From Parahoeflea halophila (GTDB lineage Bacteria > Pseudomonadota > Alphaproteobacteria > Rhizobiales > Rhizobiaceae): a stretch of 64,000 bases of DNA. The translations under genes and the position numbers were made by a program. Each line of letters starts with the position of its first letter. Positions within the stretch are counted from its first letter, which is position 1. Of the stretch, positions 18,043-28,781 are shown in pieces. The notes under the pieces were generated by a model, which worked only from the letters and a program-made list of their open reading frames with translations, was not told the origin of the DNA and searched no databases. The stretch covers positions 186,001-250,000 of the forward strand of contig NZ_OCPC01000004.1 of assembly GCF_900220985.1 (NCBI RefSeq), given 5' to 3'.

Positions 18043-18806
18043 TGCCGCGCTATCGTCTCGACATCGAGTATGACGGCACCGGCTATGCCGGCTGGCAGCA
18101 CCAGGATGACCATCCGTCGATCCAGCAGGCCATCGAAACCGCAATCCGGGGTTTTTGTGGCGAGACTGTCAGAATCCGAGCCGCCGGGCGTACGGATGCG
18201 GGTGTCCATGCCTGGGGGCAGGTCGCCCATGTCGATCTTGAGAAGGCCTGGCCTGACGAGACCGTGCGGAACGCGGTCAACGCCCACTTGCAGATTGCGG
18301 GCGAGCGGGTGGCGATCATCGCCGCGCGCCAGGTTGACGATGAATTCGATGCCCGTTTCTCGGCAATCAAGCGCCACTATGTCTACCGGATCATCTGCCG
18401 CCGTGCGCCGCTGGTGATCGAAAAGAACCGGGCGATGTGGTCGGTCAAGCCGCTCGACATCGCTGCCATGCACGAGGCGGCGCAGGTGCTCGTCGGGCGC
18501 CATGATTTCACCACCTTCCGCTCGGTCCAGTGTCAGGCCAAATCACCTGTGCGCAGTCTCGACCGGCTCGACGTCGTGGCCGGCGCCCAAGCCGGACTGA
18601 TCGAAATCCACGCTTCTGCACGCAGTTTCCTGCACAACCAGATACGCTCATTCGCAGGCACCCTGCGGCTGGTCGGTGAGGGCAAGTGGACGGCCGCGGA
18701 CGTTGCGGCAGCCCTGGCTGCCAGAAACCGCAAGGCCTGTGGCCCGGTGGCCGCTCCTGAAGGGCTCTACTTCCGGGCAGTTGATTATCCCGAGACCGTG
18801 GGTTGA
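18042..18806 (+). CDS. truA: tRNA pseudouridine(38-40) synthase
   Basis: Isomerises uridines 38-40 of the anticodon arm. The catalytic aspartate is Asp52 in [12 protein letters not shown]. Other family features are [10 protein letters not shown] at 10-19, RHDFTTFR in the middle and [18 protein letters not shown] near 202-219. The ATG at 18042 shares its A with the fmt stop (TGATG); 254 residues. Confidence 0.96.
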   Translation: MPRYRLDIEYDGTGYAGWQHQDDHPSIQQAIETAIRGFCGETVRIRAAGRTDAGVHAWGQVAHVDLEKAWPDETVRNAVNAHLQIAGERVAIIAARQVDDEFDARFSAIKRHYVYRIICRRAPLVIEKNRAMWSVKPLDIAAMHEAAQVLVGRHDFTTFRSVQCQAKSPVRSLDRLDVVAGAQAGLIEIHASARSFLHNQIRSFAGTLRLVGEGKWTAADVAAALAARNRKACGPVAAPEGLYFRAVDYPETVG

Positions 18807-18816
18807 AGGGGCGGAT

Positions 18817-18838
18817 GCCTGCCTTGTCTTGGGCAGGC
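18817..18838 (+). terminator. Hairpin after truA
   Basis: GCCTGCC (18817-18823) pairs with GGCAGGC (18832-18838) across an 8-base loop, starting ten bases after the truA stop. There is no T-run, so its strength as an intrinsic terminator is uncertain. The remaining bases to 19091 hold no gene I can see. Confidence 0.5.
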
Positions 18839-19091
18839 CTTGCCGCTCCGGAGCGTGTGCCAACCTGGCCGAAACCGTGCCTGAAACCGGGCAAATTACG
18901 GTGTTTCTCCGATGAAACTCAACAATTCAGCTGCTGCATTAGAGATTTGTCAAGCTATGTAGCCAAGTTTGCAACATGCCGGGTTGAATCGACGACGCTG
19001 TCGCTGTGAAGTCTCGGGCAAGCAAACGGGAATAGGCATAAGCCGGTTAGATCCGCTTCCCTAACACGCAACCGATTCAGGGGCAGAGACA

Positions 19092-22000
19092 GTGAACAAA
19101 CAGGACCTGCCTCTTGGGGAGGCCACCCGGCTCAAGGCGTTGCGTGACCTTCATGTTCTCGACACTGCACCCGAGCGCGAGTTTGAGGCCCTGGTCAACG
19201 CAGCGGCGCTTGTCTGCGGGACCCCGGTTTCGCTGATCACGCTTGTTGAGCAGGACCGGCAATGGTTCAAGGCCAATTTTGGTTTGCCTGGCGCGACTGA
19301 AACGCCGCGCGATATTTCGTTCTGCGCGCATGCCATCTACGGCGAAGGCATCATGGAAGTCGAAGACGCAACCGCCGATCCACGCTTTGCGGACAATCCG
19401 CTGGTGACCGGCAAGCCGGATTTCCGGTTTTACGCCGGCGTTCCGCTTACTCTTTCCTGCGGGGAGAATGTTGGCACGTTGTGCGTTATTGGTCATGCAC
19501 CCCACAAGCTGACACCGGAGCAGCGCGAAATTCTCGGTCACCTCGGTTACGCGGCGACCCGTGCGCTTGAGGCCAGGCTCGCGCTTGACGAGGAACAGCA
19601 ACTGCGCCTGACCCAGTCGCGAGCGGCATCGATCGTCGAAAACAGCCTTGATGCGATTGTCACCGTGGGGACTGACGGCATCATCGAACTCTGGAATGCT
19701 GCAGCGGAAGAAATGTTCGGTTACACCGCAGAAGAAGCGGTGGGCAGACCCGTCAGCATGATCCTGCCGCTGGATTCAGAACAGACTGAATCCTTTGCAG
19801 GAACGTTTCCCGAAGGACGAGAAGCCGACTTTCGCGAGACGTTCAGGCGGACGCGGGATGGCAGAGTCATTCCCGTCTCGATCTCCACTGGTCCGGTCTA
19901 CTCGAAGGATGGCGAGGTGATTGCCCGCACGGATATCATTCGTGACATCAGCGAAAGCGTGGCTGCCAAGCAGGGCCTGAACGAAGAACGTCAGCGGCTT
20001 CAAAATATCCTGGAAGGCACCGGAGCTGGCACCTGGGAGTGGAATGTCCAGACTGGCGAAACCCGATACAATGAACGCTGGGCGGAAATAATCGGCTATA
20101 CGCTCGATGAGTTGAAACCTATCTCGATCGAGACATGGTTGAAACACACCGAGCCGGATGACCTTGAAGGCTCCAGAAAAGCCCTGAAGCGCCATTTTGA
20201 TGGCGAGACCGAGACCTACCGGTTCGAGGCGCGGATGCGCCACAAGTCCGGCCATTGGGTCTGGGTGCTCGATCGGGGCAAGGTGATCACCAGGACTCCG
20301 GACGGCAAGCCCGAATGGATGTTCGGGACCCGTCAGGACATCAACGAGCGGAAGCTGCAGCAGGATGATCTGCGCAAGAGCCAGATCTTTCTCGACAAGA
20401 CAGGGCGTTTGGCCGGCATTGGTGGATGGGAGATGGATCTCGTGACCGGCGAGATCATCTGGTCAGATGAAACCTGCCGCATCCACGGACTCGAGCCCGG
20501 CTATACGCCTGTCCTCGAGGAGGCGTTGAATTTCTATGCGCCGGAGGCGAGATCCGTCGTTCAGGCCGCTGTTGAGAAGAGCATCGAAACCGGCGAGGGC
20601 TGGGATATCGAAGTGCCATTCAACAGGGCCGACGGGATCCGTATCTGGGTTCGCACGACAGGCTCCACGGAGTTTGACAACGGTGTTCCCGTGCGCCTCG
20701 CCGGAGCCTTTCAGGACATTACTGAACAGGTGGAACAACGCCTCGCGCTGGAGGTTCTGAGCGAACGGCAGGCCGTAGCGACCGAAAATGGTCGTATCGG
20801 CATCTGGGATGCGGACCTTGTCAACCGAACGACGCACTATTCCGAAATGTGGTGCCAGCTTCTGGGGTATACCCGAACAGAAATGGGCGATGGCCTGGAG
20901 CGCTGGCTGGATCTATTGCATCCGGACGACAGGGAGCGCGTGAAAGGCGCGGACCTTGCCCACATCGCCGGCAAAACTCCGTTTTTCGAAGAGCAGATCC
21001 GGATGCGCCACAAGAACGGCAGCTGGGTCTGGATACTTGACCGCGGCAGGGTGATCGCGCGGGATGCGGAAGGCAAGCCAACGCGGATGATCGGGACCCA
21101 CATCGACATCACCAGCCAGAAGCAGGCCGAGGAGAAACAACTCGAGTTGGCCGAAAGGATCACGCTGGCCACCGACAGCGGTGGCATCGGTATCTGGGAA
21201 GTCGATCTGGTCAGGAACGAAGCAGTCTGGGACTCCTGGATGTACCGGCTGTTCGGTGTGAACGAGAGCCATACCGAGCCGGTCGCCGAGATCTGGCGCC
21301 GGCATGTCCATCCAGAAGACCTTGACCGCATGGAGCAGGCGGTCAAACGGGCCATTGTCGGTGTGGCGCCGCTGGAAGAGGAATACAGGATCATCCATCC
21401 TGACAACTCGATCCATTATATCCGTGTTTCAGCCAATGTAACGTCCAACGAGCCCGGCCGGGCATTGAAGATCGTCGGCGCAGCATGGGACGTCACAAGG
21501 GTCCGCACAATGGCACTGGAACTCGAGGAGCAGCACGAGTTGCTGCGCGTCACGCTGCACTCCATCGGCGATGCGGTGATGACCACGGACGCCCGTGGAA
21601 TTGTGCAATGGCTCAACCCTGTTGCAGAACGAATGACGGGCTGGAGCATCAGTGAGGCTGAAGGCAAGCCGAGCCACGCCGTCTTTAACATCGTGCATGA
21701 GGAAACCCGGCAGACAGCGCCCGATCCCATCGCGGCCTGTCTCGACAAGGTCGAGGTTGTTGGTCTCGATCATGACACCATGCTGCTTTCCCGCGATGGC
21801 CGTGAGTTCAGCATCGAGGATTCGGCTGCGCCGATCCGCAGTTCCGATGGCGAAACGCTTGGCGCCGTCCTCGTCTTCCACGACGTCAGCGAGCAGCGCC
21901 GTCTGTCGCGCGAGATGCGTCACCGGGCTACTCATGATCCGCTGACAGGCTTGATCAATCGGGTCGAGTTTGATCGGCGCCTGGCTTCGGTGTTTGAAAA

Positions 22001-23201
22001 GTCGGTGGTGGAAGAGACGCCCAATGCTTTGCTCTACATCGATCTCGACCAGTTCAAGATCGTCAACGATTCCTGCGGCCACGCCGTGGGCGACGTTCTG
22101 CTCAAACAGGTCAGCAAACTGCTCTGCGAGACGATCCGCTCGGGCGACACGCTCGCCCGTCTCGGTGGCGATGAGTTCGCCGTCATTCTGCAGCGCTGTT
22201 CAATCGAGAACGCGACAAGGATCGCACAGAACATGTGCGACCGGATGAGCGATTTCCGCTTTGTCCATGGTGACAAGCGGTTTCGCGTTGGCACCAGCAT
22301 CGGGCTTGTCCCGGTCGATGGCAGCATGCCGAGTGTGGCCTCCATCCTGCAGGCTGCCGACAGCTCCTGTTACGTGGCCAAGGAAGCGGGCCGCAACCGG
22401 GTTCAGGTCTGGGTCGACAGCGACGAGGCCTTGGCCACCAGGTCAGGTGAAATGCGCTGGGCATCCAGGATCGAACAGGCGCTCGACGAGGACCGGTTCG
22501 TGCTTTTTGTTCAGGACATCCGGCCTTTCGACGGTGCGGCCAGCGGCCGTCATGCCGAACTCCTGATCCGTATGAAGCATGAGGACGGAAGCCTGATTTC
22601 CCCGTCGGCGTTCCTGCCATCAGCCGAACGCTTCAATCTTGCCTCGCGCATTGACCGATGGGTGCTCTCCCGCGCCGTCGAATGGATTGCCGAAAGCACC
22701 CGCGACAGCGATATAGCCACCATCAGCCTGAACCTCTCTGGCCAGTCAGTCGGGGACCGCTCGTTCCACCTTCATGCCCTGGAAGTGCTCGAACAGGCAG
22801 GAGAGGACATCTGCACGAGATTGTGCTTCGAGATCACCGAAACGGCAGCGATCACCAATCTGGCTGACGCCAGCTCGTTCATTGAAAAGGTGCGGGAAAA
22901 GAGTGTTCGGGTCGCCCTCGACGATTTCGGCGCAGGAGCCTCCTCGTTCGGGTATCTCAAGCGCTTCCCGGTCGACTATCTAAAGATCGACGGCCAGTTT
23001 ATCCGCGATCTGATCGATGACCCGCTCAACGATGCCACGGTGCGCTGCTTCGTCGAGGTGGCGAGGGTTCTTGGCATCCAGACCATTGCTGAATATGTCG
23101 GTGACGACGAGGTGATGGCAAAGCTGAAGGAGATAGGCGTGGATTTTGGCCAGGGATTTCATCTCCACAAACCTGAACCGTTGCGCAACCAGGCGGCGTA
23201 G
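19092..23201 (+). CDS. GAF/multi-PAS/GGDEF/EAL cyclic-di-GMP signalling protein
   Basis: A 1369-residue soluble multidomain protein with no membrane helix. Order: a GAF domain (about 15-170), six PAS or PAS-like domains (about 175-945; clear PAC-like segments such as RMRHKSGHWVWVLDRG and RMRHKNGSWVWILDRG), a GGDEF domain and an EAL domain. The cyclase motif GGDEF is intact at 1025-1029, and RSGD five residues before it matches the inhibitory RxxD site. The EAL signature reads ELL at 1156-1158, but the other phosphodiesterase residues (SLNLSGQS, FEITET, DDFGAG, LKIDG, IAEYV, GQGF) are kept. The start is GTG. Both activities are therefore possible. The signals sensed are unknown. Confidence 0.92.
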   Translation: MNKQDLPLGEATRLKALRDLHVLDTAPEREFEALVNAAALVCGTPVSLITLVEQDRQWFKANFGLPGATETPRDISFCAHAIYGEGIMEVEDATADPRFADNPLVTGKPDFRFYAGVPLTLSCGENVGTLCVIGHAPHKLTPEQREILGHLGYAATRALEARLALDEEQQLRLTQSRAASIVENSLDAIVTVGTDGIIELWNAAAEEMFGYTAEEAVGRPVSMILPLDSEQTESFAGTFPEGREADFRETFRRTRDGRVIPVSISTGPVYSKDGEVIARTDIIRDISESVAAKQGLNEERQRLQNILEGTGAGTWEWNVQTGETRYNERWAEIIGYTLDELKPISIETWLKHTEPDDLEGSRKALKRHFDGETETYRFEARMRHKSGHWVWVLDRGKVITRTPDGKPEWMFGTRQDINERKLQQDDLRKSQIFLDKTGRLAGIGGWEMDLVTGEIIWSDETCRIHGLEPGYTPVLEEALNFYAPEARSVVQAAVEKSIETGEGWDIEVPFNRADGIRIWVRTTGSTEFDNGVPVRLAGAFQDITEQVEQRLALEVLSERQAVATENGRIGIWDADLVNRTTHYSEMWCQLLGYTRTEMGDGLERWLDLLHPDDRERVKGADLAHIAGKTPFFEEQIRMRHKNGSWVWILDRGRVIARDAEGKPTRMIGTHIDITSQKQAEEKQLELAERITLATDSGGIGIWEVDLVRNEAVWDSWMYRLFGVNESHTEPVAEIWRRHVHPEDLDRMEQAVKRAIVGVAPLEEEYRIIHPDNSIHYIRVSANVTSNEPGRALKIVGAAWDVTRVRTMALELEEQHELLRVTLHSIGDAVMTTDARGIVQWLNPVAERMTGWSISEAEGKPSHAVFNIVHEETRQTAPDPIAACLDKVEVVGLDHDTMLLSRDGREFSIEDSAAPIRSSDGETLGAVLVFHDVSEQRRLSREMRHRATHDPLTGLINRVEFDRRLASVFEKSVVEETPNALLYIDLDQFKIVNDSCGHAVGDVLLKQVSKLLCETIRSGDTLARLGGDEFAVILQRCSIENATRIAQNMCDRMSDFRFVHGDKRFRVGTSIGLVPVDGSMPSVASILQAADSSCYVAKEAGRNRVQVWVDSDEALATRSGEMRWASRIEQALDEDRFVLFVQDIRPFDGAASGRHAELLIRMKHEDGSLISPSAFLPSAERFNLASRIDRWVLSRAVEWIAESTRDSDIATISLNLSGQSVGDRSFHLHALEVLEQAGEDICTRLCFEITETAAITNLADASSFIEKVREKSVRVALDDFGAGASSFGYLKRFPVDYLKIDGQFIRDLIDDPLNDATVRCFVEVARVLGIQTIAEYVGDDEVMAKLKEIGVDFGQGFHLHKPEPLRNQAA

Positions 23202-23432
23202 CGGCACTTGGCCATGGTGCTGCAGCTCTTTGCAGGGCTTCTGGTGGGTCGCAGGACCGGCTGTTTCGGGATTTATTACTTGTTAGCTGTCGATTTTTAA
23301 CAGAAAGGTAACGCAAACCGCCGAAAGCTTGAATGGCCAGTATCCGCGTTCGCGCGGACCGCATGATGCCGCTCTGGAGGTCTCGTACCAAGCGAGACAT
23401 GTCTTTCTACAAGCTAACATTCGGGATTCTCG

Positions 23433-25931
23433 ATGCTCATTTCTCGCAAATTGCCCATGGCGGCTGCCTTGTTGACGATCATGTCCATCGGTGCTTCGAG
23501 CATTGTCAGCCTGCAGATCGGATCCAGCGCGGTAAACGAAAAGATTGTTGAGAAGCTTGAAGCCGTTGTCGACGGACGGCGCAATCAGCTTGAGACCTTT
23601 CTCGCCAACCTGCAGCAGGATCTTACCGCCACGTCGCAGAACAACCTGATGCGCATCGCGCTGGAAGGCTTCAAGTACGATTGGGGTTTCCTCGGCGCCG
23701 ATGTCAGTGAGGAACTGAAGCGGCGTTACATCTCGGAAAATCCGTTCCCCGCTGGCGAGCGCCAGAAATACGACACCGCGCAGAAGCCAGATGCGGCCAA
23801 GATCAGCTCCTACGACCAGAGCCATGAACGCTATCACGGCCAGCTGCGCGAGATGGCAAGCAGCCGCGGCTGGGAGGATTTCTACCTGGTCGATATGTCC
23901 GGCAATGTCATGTACTCGGTCAACAAGTATGACGACTACGCCAGCAATCTCAGATCCGATGCCATGAAGGGGACGGGTCTTGGGAAGGTGTTTCAAGGCA
24001 TTGTCGGGGACAATATCACCGACCGCACCGTGTTTGCCGATTACGAGCCCTATGCCCCTATCAATGGGCAGCCTGCGGCCTTCATGGGTCACGCCCTGAA
24101 CTCGCAGATGGGCATGGTCGGCGTCATCATCATCCGCGTTCCCAGCGGCAAGATCGCCGAGATCATGTCCAACACCGCCGGTCTGGGCCAAACCGGTGAG
24201 ACCGTACTGCTCAACTCGAACGGTTACCTGATCAGCGATTCGATCCGCACGCCGGAAAACGACATGCTGGCCGTCCAGGTCGATAGCGATGTTCAGCGCA
24301 ATGCACAGGGCAGCGCCGTCGTCGTCGGCAGTCTTGAGGGTTACCGCAACATGGACTCCAGCGTCGCCATGACCGGGGTCAAGTTCGACGGCGCCGACTG
24401 GACCGTTGCCGCATTGATCGACAAGAGTGAAGCAGGCGCCAGCATGGTGATGATGCGCAATGCCATTCTCGGCGTCGCCCTGCTGTTGCTGCTCGGTGCC
24501 CTTGCGGTCAGCATCTGGTTCTCGCGTTCACTGACCAAGCCAATCGAAGCGCTGGTGGCCAACATGCGTCGCCTTGCCGAGGGCGACACGTCGATCGAAC
24601 TCGCCGGCGAAAACCGCAAGGACGAGATTGGCGAAATGGTCCGCTCGGTCGCGGTCTTCCGCAATGCTGCCATTGAGAAGGTGGAGCTCGAGCGCGCGGC
24701 CGACGAAAATCGGTCCCAGACAGAAAAGAGGCGCCAGGAACGCGAAACGGCCGAGGCCGAGCAAACCCGGTTGATGCAAGAGGCCGTGGATTCGCTGGCT
24801 GGCGGTTTGCACAAGCTTTCCGAAGGTGATCTCACCATCAGGCTCGAAACACCATTCATCGACAGTCTTGACCGGCTTCGTCTCGACTTCAATGCCTCGG
24901 TTGAAAAGCTCAACGAAACGCTCAGCGATGTCACCGAAAACATACACGGCATCAACGGCGATACCGGGGAGTTGCGCGCAGCTGCCGATGACCTGTCGCG
25001 CCGCACCGAGCAGCAGGCGGCTTCGCTCGAGCAGACATCCGCTGCACTTGACCAGATCACCGCCACCGTGAAGAACTCGTCCGAGCGTGCTGACGAAGCT
25101 ACCAGCAAGGTGGCTGAAGCCAAGCAGTCGACGGACACATCAAGCAAGGTGGTCAGCCAGGCCATCAATGCCATGGGCCGGATCGAGGAAGCCTCCGGCG
25201 AGATCTCGAAGATCATCAATGTGATCGATGAGATTGCCTTCCAGACCAATCTGTTGGCGCTCAACGCCGGCGTCGAGGCCGCCCGTGCGGGAGAAGCCGG
25301 GAAAGGCTTTGCCGTCGTGGCGCAGGAGGTCCGGGAACTGGCGCAGCGCTCTGCAACTGCGGCCAAGGACATCAAGGGCCTGATCAACAAGTCTGGTGAA
25401 GAGGTTAAGTCCGGCGTCACATTGGTGCGCGAAACTGGCGAAGCACTCAGCATGATCGCCGAGCACGTCACTGCCATCAACGATCAGATCAACTCGATTG
25501 CGACCGCCGCCCGGGAACAGGCCAACGGCCTCACCGAGATCAACTCTGCGGTCAATCAGATGGACCAGGTGACACAGCAGAACGCGGCGATGGTCGAGGA
25601 AACCACGGCCGTCACGCACAGGCTTACCAGTGGCGCTGCGTCGCTTGAGGGGCTGGTGCGCCAGTTCACCCTGACCGGCGGCAGCCGACCGGTCGCTGTG
25701 TCGACCCAGGCAGCGATGCCCGGCCCGGCCAAGCACACCCCAGCATCCGCCGCGCCGAAACCGGCTGTCCGCTCAAGGCCAGTGGCAAACGCCATCAGCG
25801 AATCCACAACCAATTCCCGGCCGGTCCAGTCTCCGGCAAGGAACATGTTAAACACTGTTGCCCGCGCATTCGGCGGCGGCAAGTCCAACAACCCAACTGC
25901 AGCGTCTCAGGACGACTGGGAGGAATTCTGA
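23433..25931 (+). CDS. Methyl-accepting chemotaxis protein (transmembrane chemoreceptor)
   Basis: An 832-residue receptor. A first membrane helix at about 8-30, a large periplasmic Cache-type sensor (about 35-340), a second helix (about 345-366), HAMP (367-420) with a second HAMP-like segment (about 455-520), and a cytoplasmic signalling hairpin containing [20 protein letters not shown], the CheA/CheW contact tip. The last five residues DWEEF resemble the NWETF-type tether that recruits CheR/CheB for methylation. The cheW start overlaps its stop by one base, so receptor and adaptor are made together. The ligand is not predictable. Confidence 0.95.
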   Translation: MLISRKLPMAAALLTIMSIGASSIVSLQIGSSAVNEKIVEKLEAVVDGRRNQLETFLANLQQDLTATSQNNLMRIALEGFKYDWGFLGADVSEELKRRYISENPFPAGERQKYDTAQKPDAAKISSYDQSHERYHGQLREMASSRGWEDFYLVDMSGNVMYSVNKYDDYASNLRSDAMKGTGLGKVFQGIVGDNITDRTVFADYEPYAPINGQPAAFMGHALNSQMGMVGVIIIRVPSGKIAEIMSNTAGLGQTGETVLLNSNGYLISDSIRTPENDMLAVQVDSDVQRNAQGSAVVVGSLEGYRNMDSSVAMTGVKFDGADWTVAALIDKSEAGASMVMMRNAILGVALLLLLGALAVSIWFSRSLTKPIEALVANMRRLAEGDTSIELAGENRKDEIGEMVRSVAVFRNAAIEKVELERAADENRSQTEKRRQERETAEAEQTRLMQEAVDSLAGGLHKLSEGDLTIRLETPFIDSLDRLRLDFNASVEKLNETLSDVTENIHGINGDTGELRAAADDLSRRTEQQAASLEQTSAALDQITATVKNSSERADEATSKVAEAKQSTDTSSKVVSQAINAMGRIEEASGEISKIINVIDEIAFQTNLLALNAGVEAARAGEAGKGFAVVAQEVRELAQRSATAAKDIKGLINKSGEEVKSGVTLVRETGEALSMIAEHVTAINDQINSIATAAREQANGLTEINSAVNQMDQVTQQNAAMVEETTAVTHRLTSGAASLEGLVRQFTLTGGSRPVAVSTQAAMPGPAKHTPASAAPKPAVRSRPVANAISESTTNSRPVQSPARNMLNTVARAFGGGKSNNPTAASQDDWEEF

Positions 25932-26404
25932 TGCAGGAAACCGCGAACAACAATGTTGCCACCAGCGGCTATCTTGAGATTATTTCGTTCCATCTTGGCA
26001 AGCAGGTCTTCTGCGTCAATATCATGTCGGTTCGCGAAATCCGCGGCTGGGCGCCATCGACCACCCTGCCGCACTCGCCGCGCCACGTTCTGGGCGTGAT
26101 CAACCTGCGCGGATCGGTGATCCCGGTCATCGACATGGCAATCCGTCTCGGACTGCCGGCGATCAAGCCGACCGAACGTTCGGCAATCATCGTTACCAAC
26201 ATTGCTGGCAAGCTGGTCGGTCTGCTGGTGGAAAATGTCTCAGACATGATCACCGTCAAGAACGCTGATCTGCAGCCGGCGCCGGATGTGCTCCCCGCGG
26301 CCGAACGCGCCCTGACCAAGGCCATCATCCCGGTCGACGAGCAGATGATTTGCTACCTCGACCTCGATGCGCTGTTTTCGACTGCCGATGAAATGGCAGC
26401 CTGA
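25931..26404 (+). CDS. cheW: Chemotaxis adaptor protein CheW
   Basis: A 157-residue adaptor linking chemoreceptors to CheA. It holds the CheW-like SH3-type fold with LEIISFHLGKQVFCVNIMSV, LGVINLRGSVIPVIDMAIRL and LVGLLVENVSDMITV. It directly follows and overlaps the receptor gene (TGATG), suggesting a dedicated partner. No cheA, cheY or cheR lies in the window. A strong hairpin follows. Confidence 0.94.
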   Translation: MQETANNNVATSGYLEIISFHLGKQVFCVNIMSVREIRGWAPSTTLPHSPRHVLGVINLRGSVIPVIDMAIRLGLPAIKPTERSAIIVTNIAGKLVGLLVENVSDMITVKNADLQPAPDVLPAAERALTKAIIPVDEQMICYLDLDALFSTADEMAA

Positions 26405-26429
26405 TACTCTCGGCAATCGCGGCACTTCG

Positions 26430-26470
26430 AGCCATCCCCCGCCCACTCATGGGAGCGGCGAGGGGTGGCT
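26430..26470. terminator. Long hairpin between convergent cheW and Yip1-like genes
   Basis: AGCCATCCC (26430-26438) pairs with GGGGTGGCT (26462-26470, one G-U), and CGCC (26440-26443) continues with GGCG (26457-26460) after one mismatch. The position suits a bidirectional terminator for two convergent units. Confidence 0.6.
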
Positions 26471-26519
26471 TACAGCATTCATTAGGCACGCCGAAAACGC
26501 GATTTGAGAGCGGTCGAAC

Positions 26520-27128
26520 TCAGTTGCTCAGCGAACCGTAGGCCAGTTCTGATACTGTGAGCCCGCTGATTACCATCAGCAGCGTGATAAAGACGCTGAC
26601 CATCACATCGCCTTCCAGGCAGATGCGGACCACCCGGAAATAGAGCCAGATCACCGCTGCATAGACGGCAAGTGAAATGAAGGCGCTGGCAGCATCTGAT
26701 ACCGGGGTCAGATAGCGCAATGATGCTGGGAAAAATCCGATATAGGCCGAGAGCAGGCCGAACCAGTTGTTGGCGACCACCAGCCGCGTGAACTTGCCGG
26801 GGAGGCCGAACACCTGGCACACGGGCAACAACAGCAGCGCGGGCAACACCCAGGCAACGACGTCGAAGACGCTGGAAACGGCAAAGAATCTGAATACCTC
26901 GGCAGCCGTTTCAGGCCTGAGTTCGGGTGAGGCGCGCCAGATCCCGGTCCACAGGAAGCATTGCACCGGCCAGGCCCAGGCAAACGCGCCAAACGAGCGC
27001 CAGAAACCGTCGGGCGAACTGTCGAGCAGGCGCAGACCGTCCCGGTTTCCCAGGATCATGTATAACAGTCCGGCGAGCGAACGGCCGGCCTCAACGCGGG
27101 TCGGGATGAAGTCGGCGGCCAATCTCAA
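26520..27128 (-). CDS. Yip1-family inner-membrane protein
   Basis: A 202-residue protein with about five membrane helices (around 45-65, 80-105, 120-135, 145-170 and 177-197). The hydrophobic pattern and the VFDVVAWVLPALLLLPVCQV segment fit the YIP1/DUF2723-like group often found just after dapE in rhizobia. The TTG at 27128 overlaps the dapE stop; other starts are possible (a later ATG at 27059 would remove 23 residues). Function unknown. Confidence 0.65.
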   Translation of the reverse strand: MRLAADFIPTRVEAGRSLAGLLYMILGNRDGLRLLDSSPDGFWRSFGAFAWAWPVQCFLWTGIWRASPELRPETAAEVFRFFAVSSVFDVVAWVLPALLLLPVCQVFGLPGKFTRLVVANNWFGLLSAYIGFFPASLRYLTPVSDAASAFISLAVYAAVIWLYFRVVRICLEGDVMVSVFITLLMVISGLTVSELAYGSLSN

Positions 27129-28333
27129 CGAGTCCCGGCGCTGGCAGACTGGCGTTCGAACCAGCCTTCAATGAACGTCTCATACACCAAGGTCAGGCTT
27201 TCCAGGTCGCTGAGCGCAACGCGCTCGTCGACCATGTGCATGGTCTTGCCGACCAGCCCGAACTCGACCACCGGGCAGTAATTCTTGATGAAGCGTGCAT
27301 CGGAGGTGCCGCCGGTTGTCGACAGCGCCGGTATCCGGCCGGTCGCCTGTTTGACCGCTACCGACAGTGCCTCGATCAGGGCATCGTCCCGGGTCAGGAA
27401 TGAGGGTGAAGAGCGCGCATCAAATTCGACGCTGTAGCGCACTGGCTCGCGTCCAGGCCGCATTCCCAGGTCTCTCGACGCCCGTTCAAGCCGCGCCCGC
27501 AGTTCCTCGGCAAGGCTTTCGGCAGTCCACTGGTCGTTGAAACGAATGTTGAACCGGGCCGTTGCCCGCGCCGGAATCACATTGGTTGCCGTGTTTCCGG
27601 TATCGATACTGGTGACTTCCAGATTGGAGGGCGGAAAGCGCTCATTGCCGACATCGAGTGGTGGGTCAAGCAGTGGTTCCACCAGCTTGACCATGCCGCG
27701 CAGCGGGTTATCGGCAAGATGCGGATAGGCGACATGGCCCTGCACGCCATCCACTCTCAGTGTGCCAGAAAGCGAACCACGCCGGCCGATCTTGATCATG
27801 TCCCCCATTTGGTCGGGATTGGTCGGTTCGCCTACCACGGCCGCATCCCAGGTCTCGCCCTTGGCTTTCTGATAGGCGAGCAGCTTCTCGGTGCCGTTGA
27901 TCGAAGGGCCTTCCTCGTCGCCGGTGATCAGCAGCGACACAGAGCCTTTCGGCGCGCCGGAGCGTTCGATCACCCGTGCCAGCGCAGAGACGAAGCAGGC
28001 AATGCCGCCCTTCATGTCGACAGCTCCGCGGCCATACATCTCGCCATTGACGACGTCTGCGCCAAACGGATCTCGCGTCCAGGCACCCTCGTCGCCGACC
28101 GGCACCACGTCGGTATGACCGGCAAACATCAGGTGTGGTCCGCTGTTCCCCAGCCGGGAGTAGAGATTTTCCACATCTGGCGTGTCGGTGTCGGAAAACG
28201 TCACCCGGTCATTCGTAAAACCGAGTTCGCTGAGCATGGAAGCCAGCGTGGTCAGCGCGCCGCCTTCCGCGGGCGTGACGGAAGGGCATCGGATCAGGGC
28301 AGCGAGGGTCTGTGTCGGATCGGTAAGTTTCAT
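27125..28333 (-). CDS. dapE: Succinyl-diaminopimelate desuccinylase
   Basis: Zinc peptidase-like enzyme of lysine and peptidoglycan precursor synthesis, making LL-diaminopimelate from its succinyl form. M20-family motifs are present: AGHTDVVPVG, the metal-bridging aspartate in GRGAVDMKGG, the catalytic glutamate pair in TGDEEGPSI, and a C-terminal TGGTSDARF. 402 residues, a little longer than E. coli DapE by a C-terminal tail ERQSASAGTR. In the same transcription direction as dapD, DUF805 and the Yip1-like gene. Confidence 0.96.
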   Translation of the reverse strand: MKLTDPTQTLAALIRCPSVTPAEGGALTTLASMLSELGFTNDRVTFSDTDTPDVENLYSRLGNSGPHLMFAGHTDVVPVGDEGAWTRDPFGADVVNGEMYGRGAVDMKGGIACFVSALARVIERSGAPKGSVSLLITGDEEGPSINGTEKLLAYQKAKGETWDAAVVGEPTNPDQMGDMIKIGRRGSLSGTLRVDGVQGHVAYPHLADNPLRGMVKLVEPLLDPPLDVGNERFPPSNLEVTSIDTGNTATNVIPARATARFNIRFNDQWTAESLAEELRARLERASRDLGMRPGREPVRYSVEFDARSSPSFLTRDDALIEALSVAVKQATGRIPALSTTGGTSDARFIKNYCPVVEFGLVGKTMHMVDERVALSDLESLTLVYETFIEGWFERQSASAGTR

Positions 28334-28394
28334 GCTTCGTGATTAGAACATTGCCCCGGCACTGTCGACTGGGTACGGCGGCTGAAAAAGCCAA

Positions 28395-28775
28395 TCAGTA
28401 GCCGGGATGATCCGGTGCCGGGCCGTGCCGGTTGGGGCCTTTGACCGACGGCCAAAGCAGGATCAGAAGCAGCATGAAAAAGGACGCGGCGGGGATCACC
28501 AGAACGGCAACCAGAATGCCGGGTAGGCCGGCATCATGCAGTCGCTTTATGCTCATCACCGCTGTCGACCAGGCTGCGGGAATGAAACACAGAATAAAGC
28601 CGAGGCCTGCCATTGCGATCTCACTGCTGTCAGGTTCCGCGCTTACGGCGGCGGAAACCGGGATCGCCATCACCACAGACCAGAACAGCAGGGCCCACGC
28701 GTAGGTGCGGCGCGACAGCCGGCCCGAGACGCTGAACAGAAGCCAGCGCATGCCGGAACCGGGCCGCCGCGCCAT
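28395..28775 (-). CDS. DUF805 membrane protein
   Basis: A 126-residue membrane protein with the DUF805 hallmarks: GRLSRRTYAWALLFWS near the N-terminus, a conserved KRLHDAGLPGILV motif, and a C-terminal PGxxGxNxxGPxP-like end (WPSVKGPNRHGPAPD). Three or four helices. Lies six bases after dapD and before dapE, so co-expressed with lysine synthesis genes. The function of the family is not known. Confidence 0.85.
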   Translation of the reverse strand: MARRPGSGMRWLLFSVSGRLSRRTYAWALLFWSVVMAIPVSAAVSAEPDSSEIAMAGLGFILCFIPAAWSTAVMSIKRLHDAGLPGILVAVLVIPAASFFMLLLILLWPSVKGPNRHGPAPDHPGY

Positions 28776-28781
28776 CGGGTA

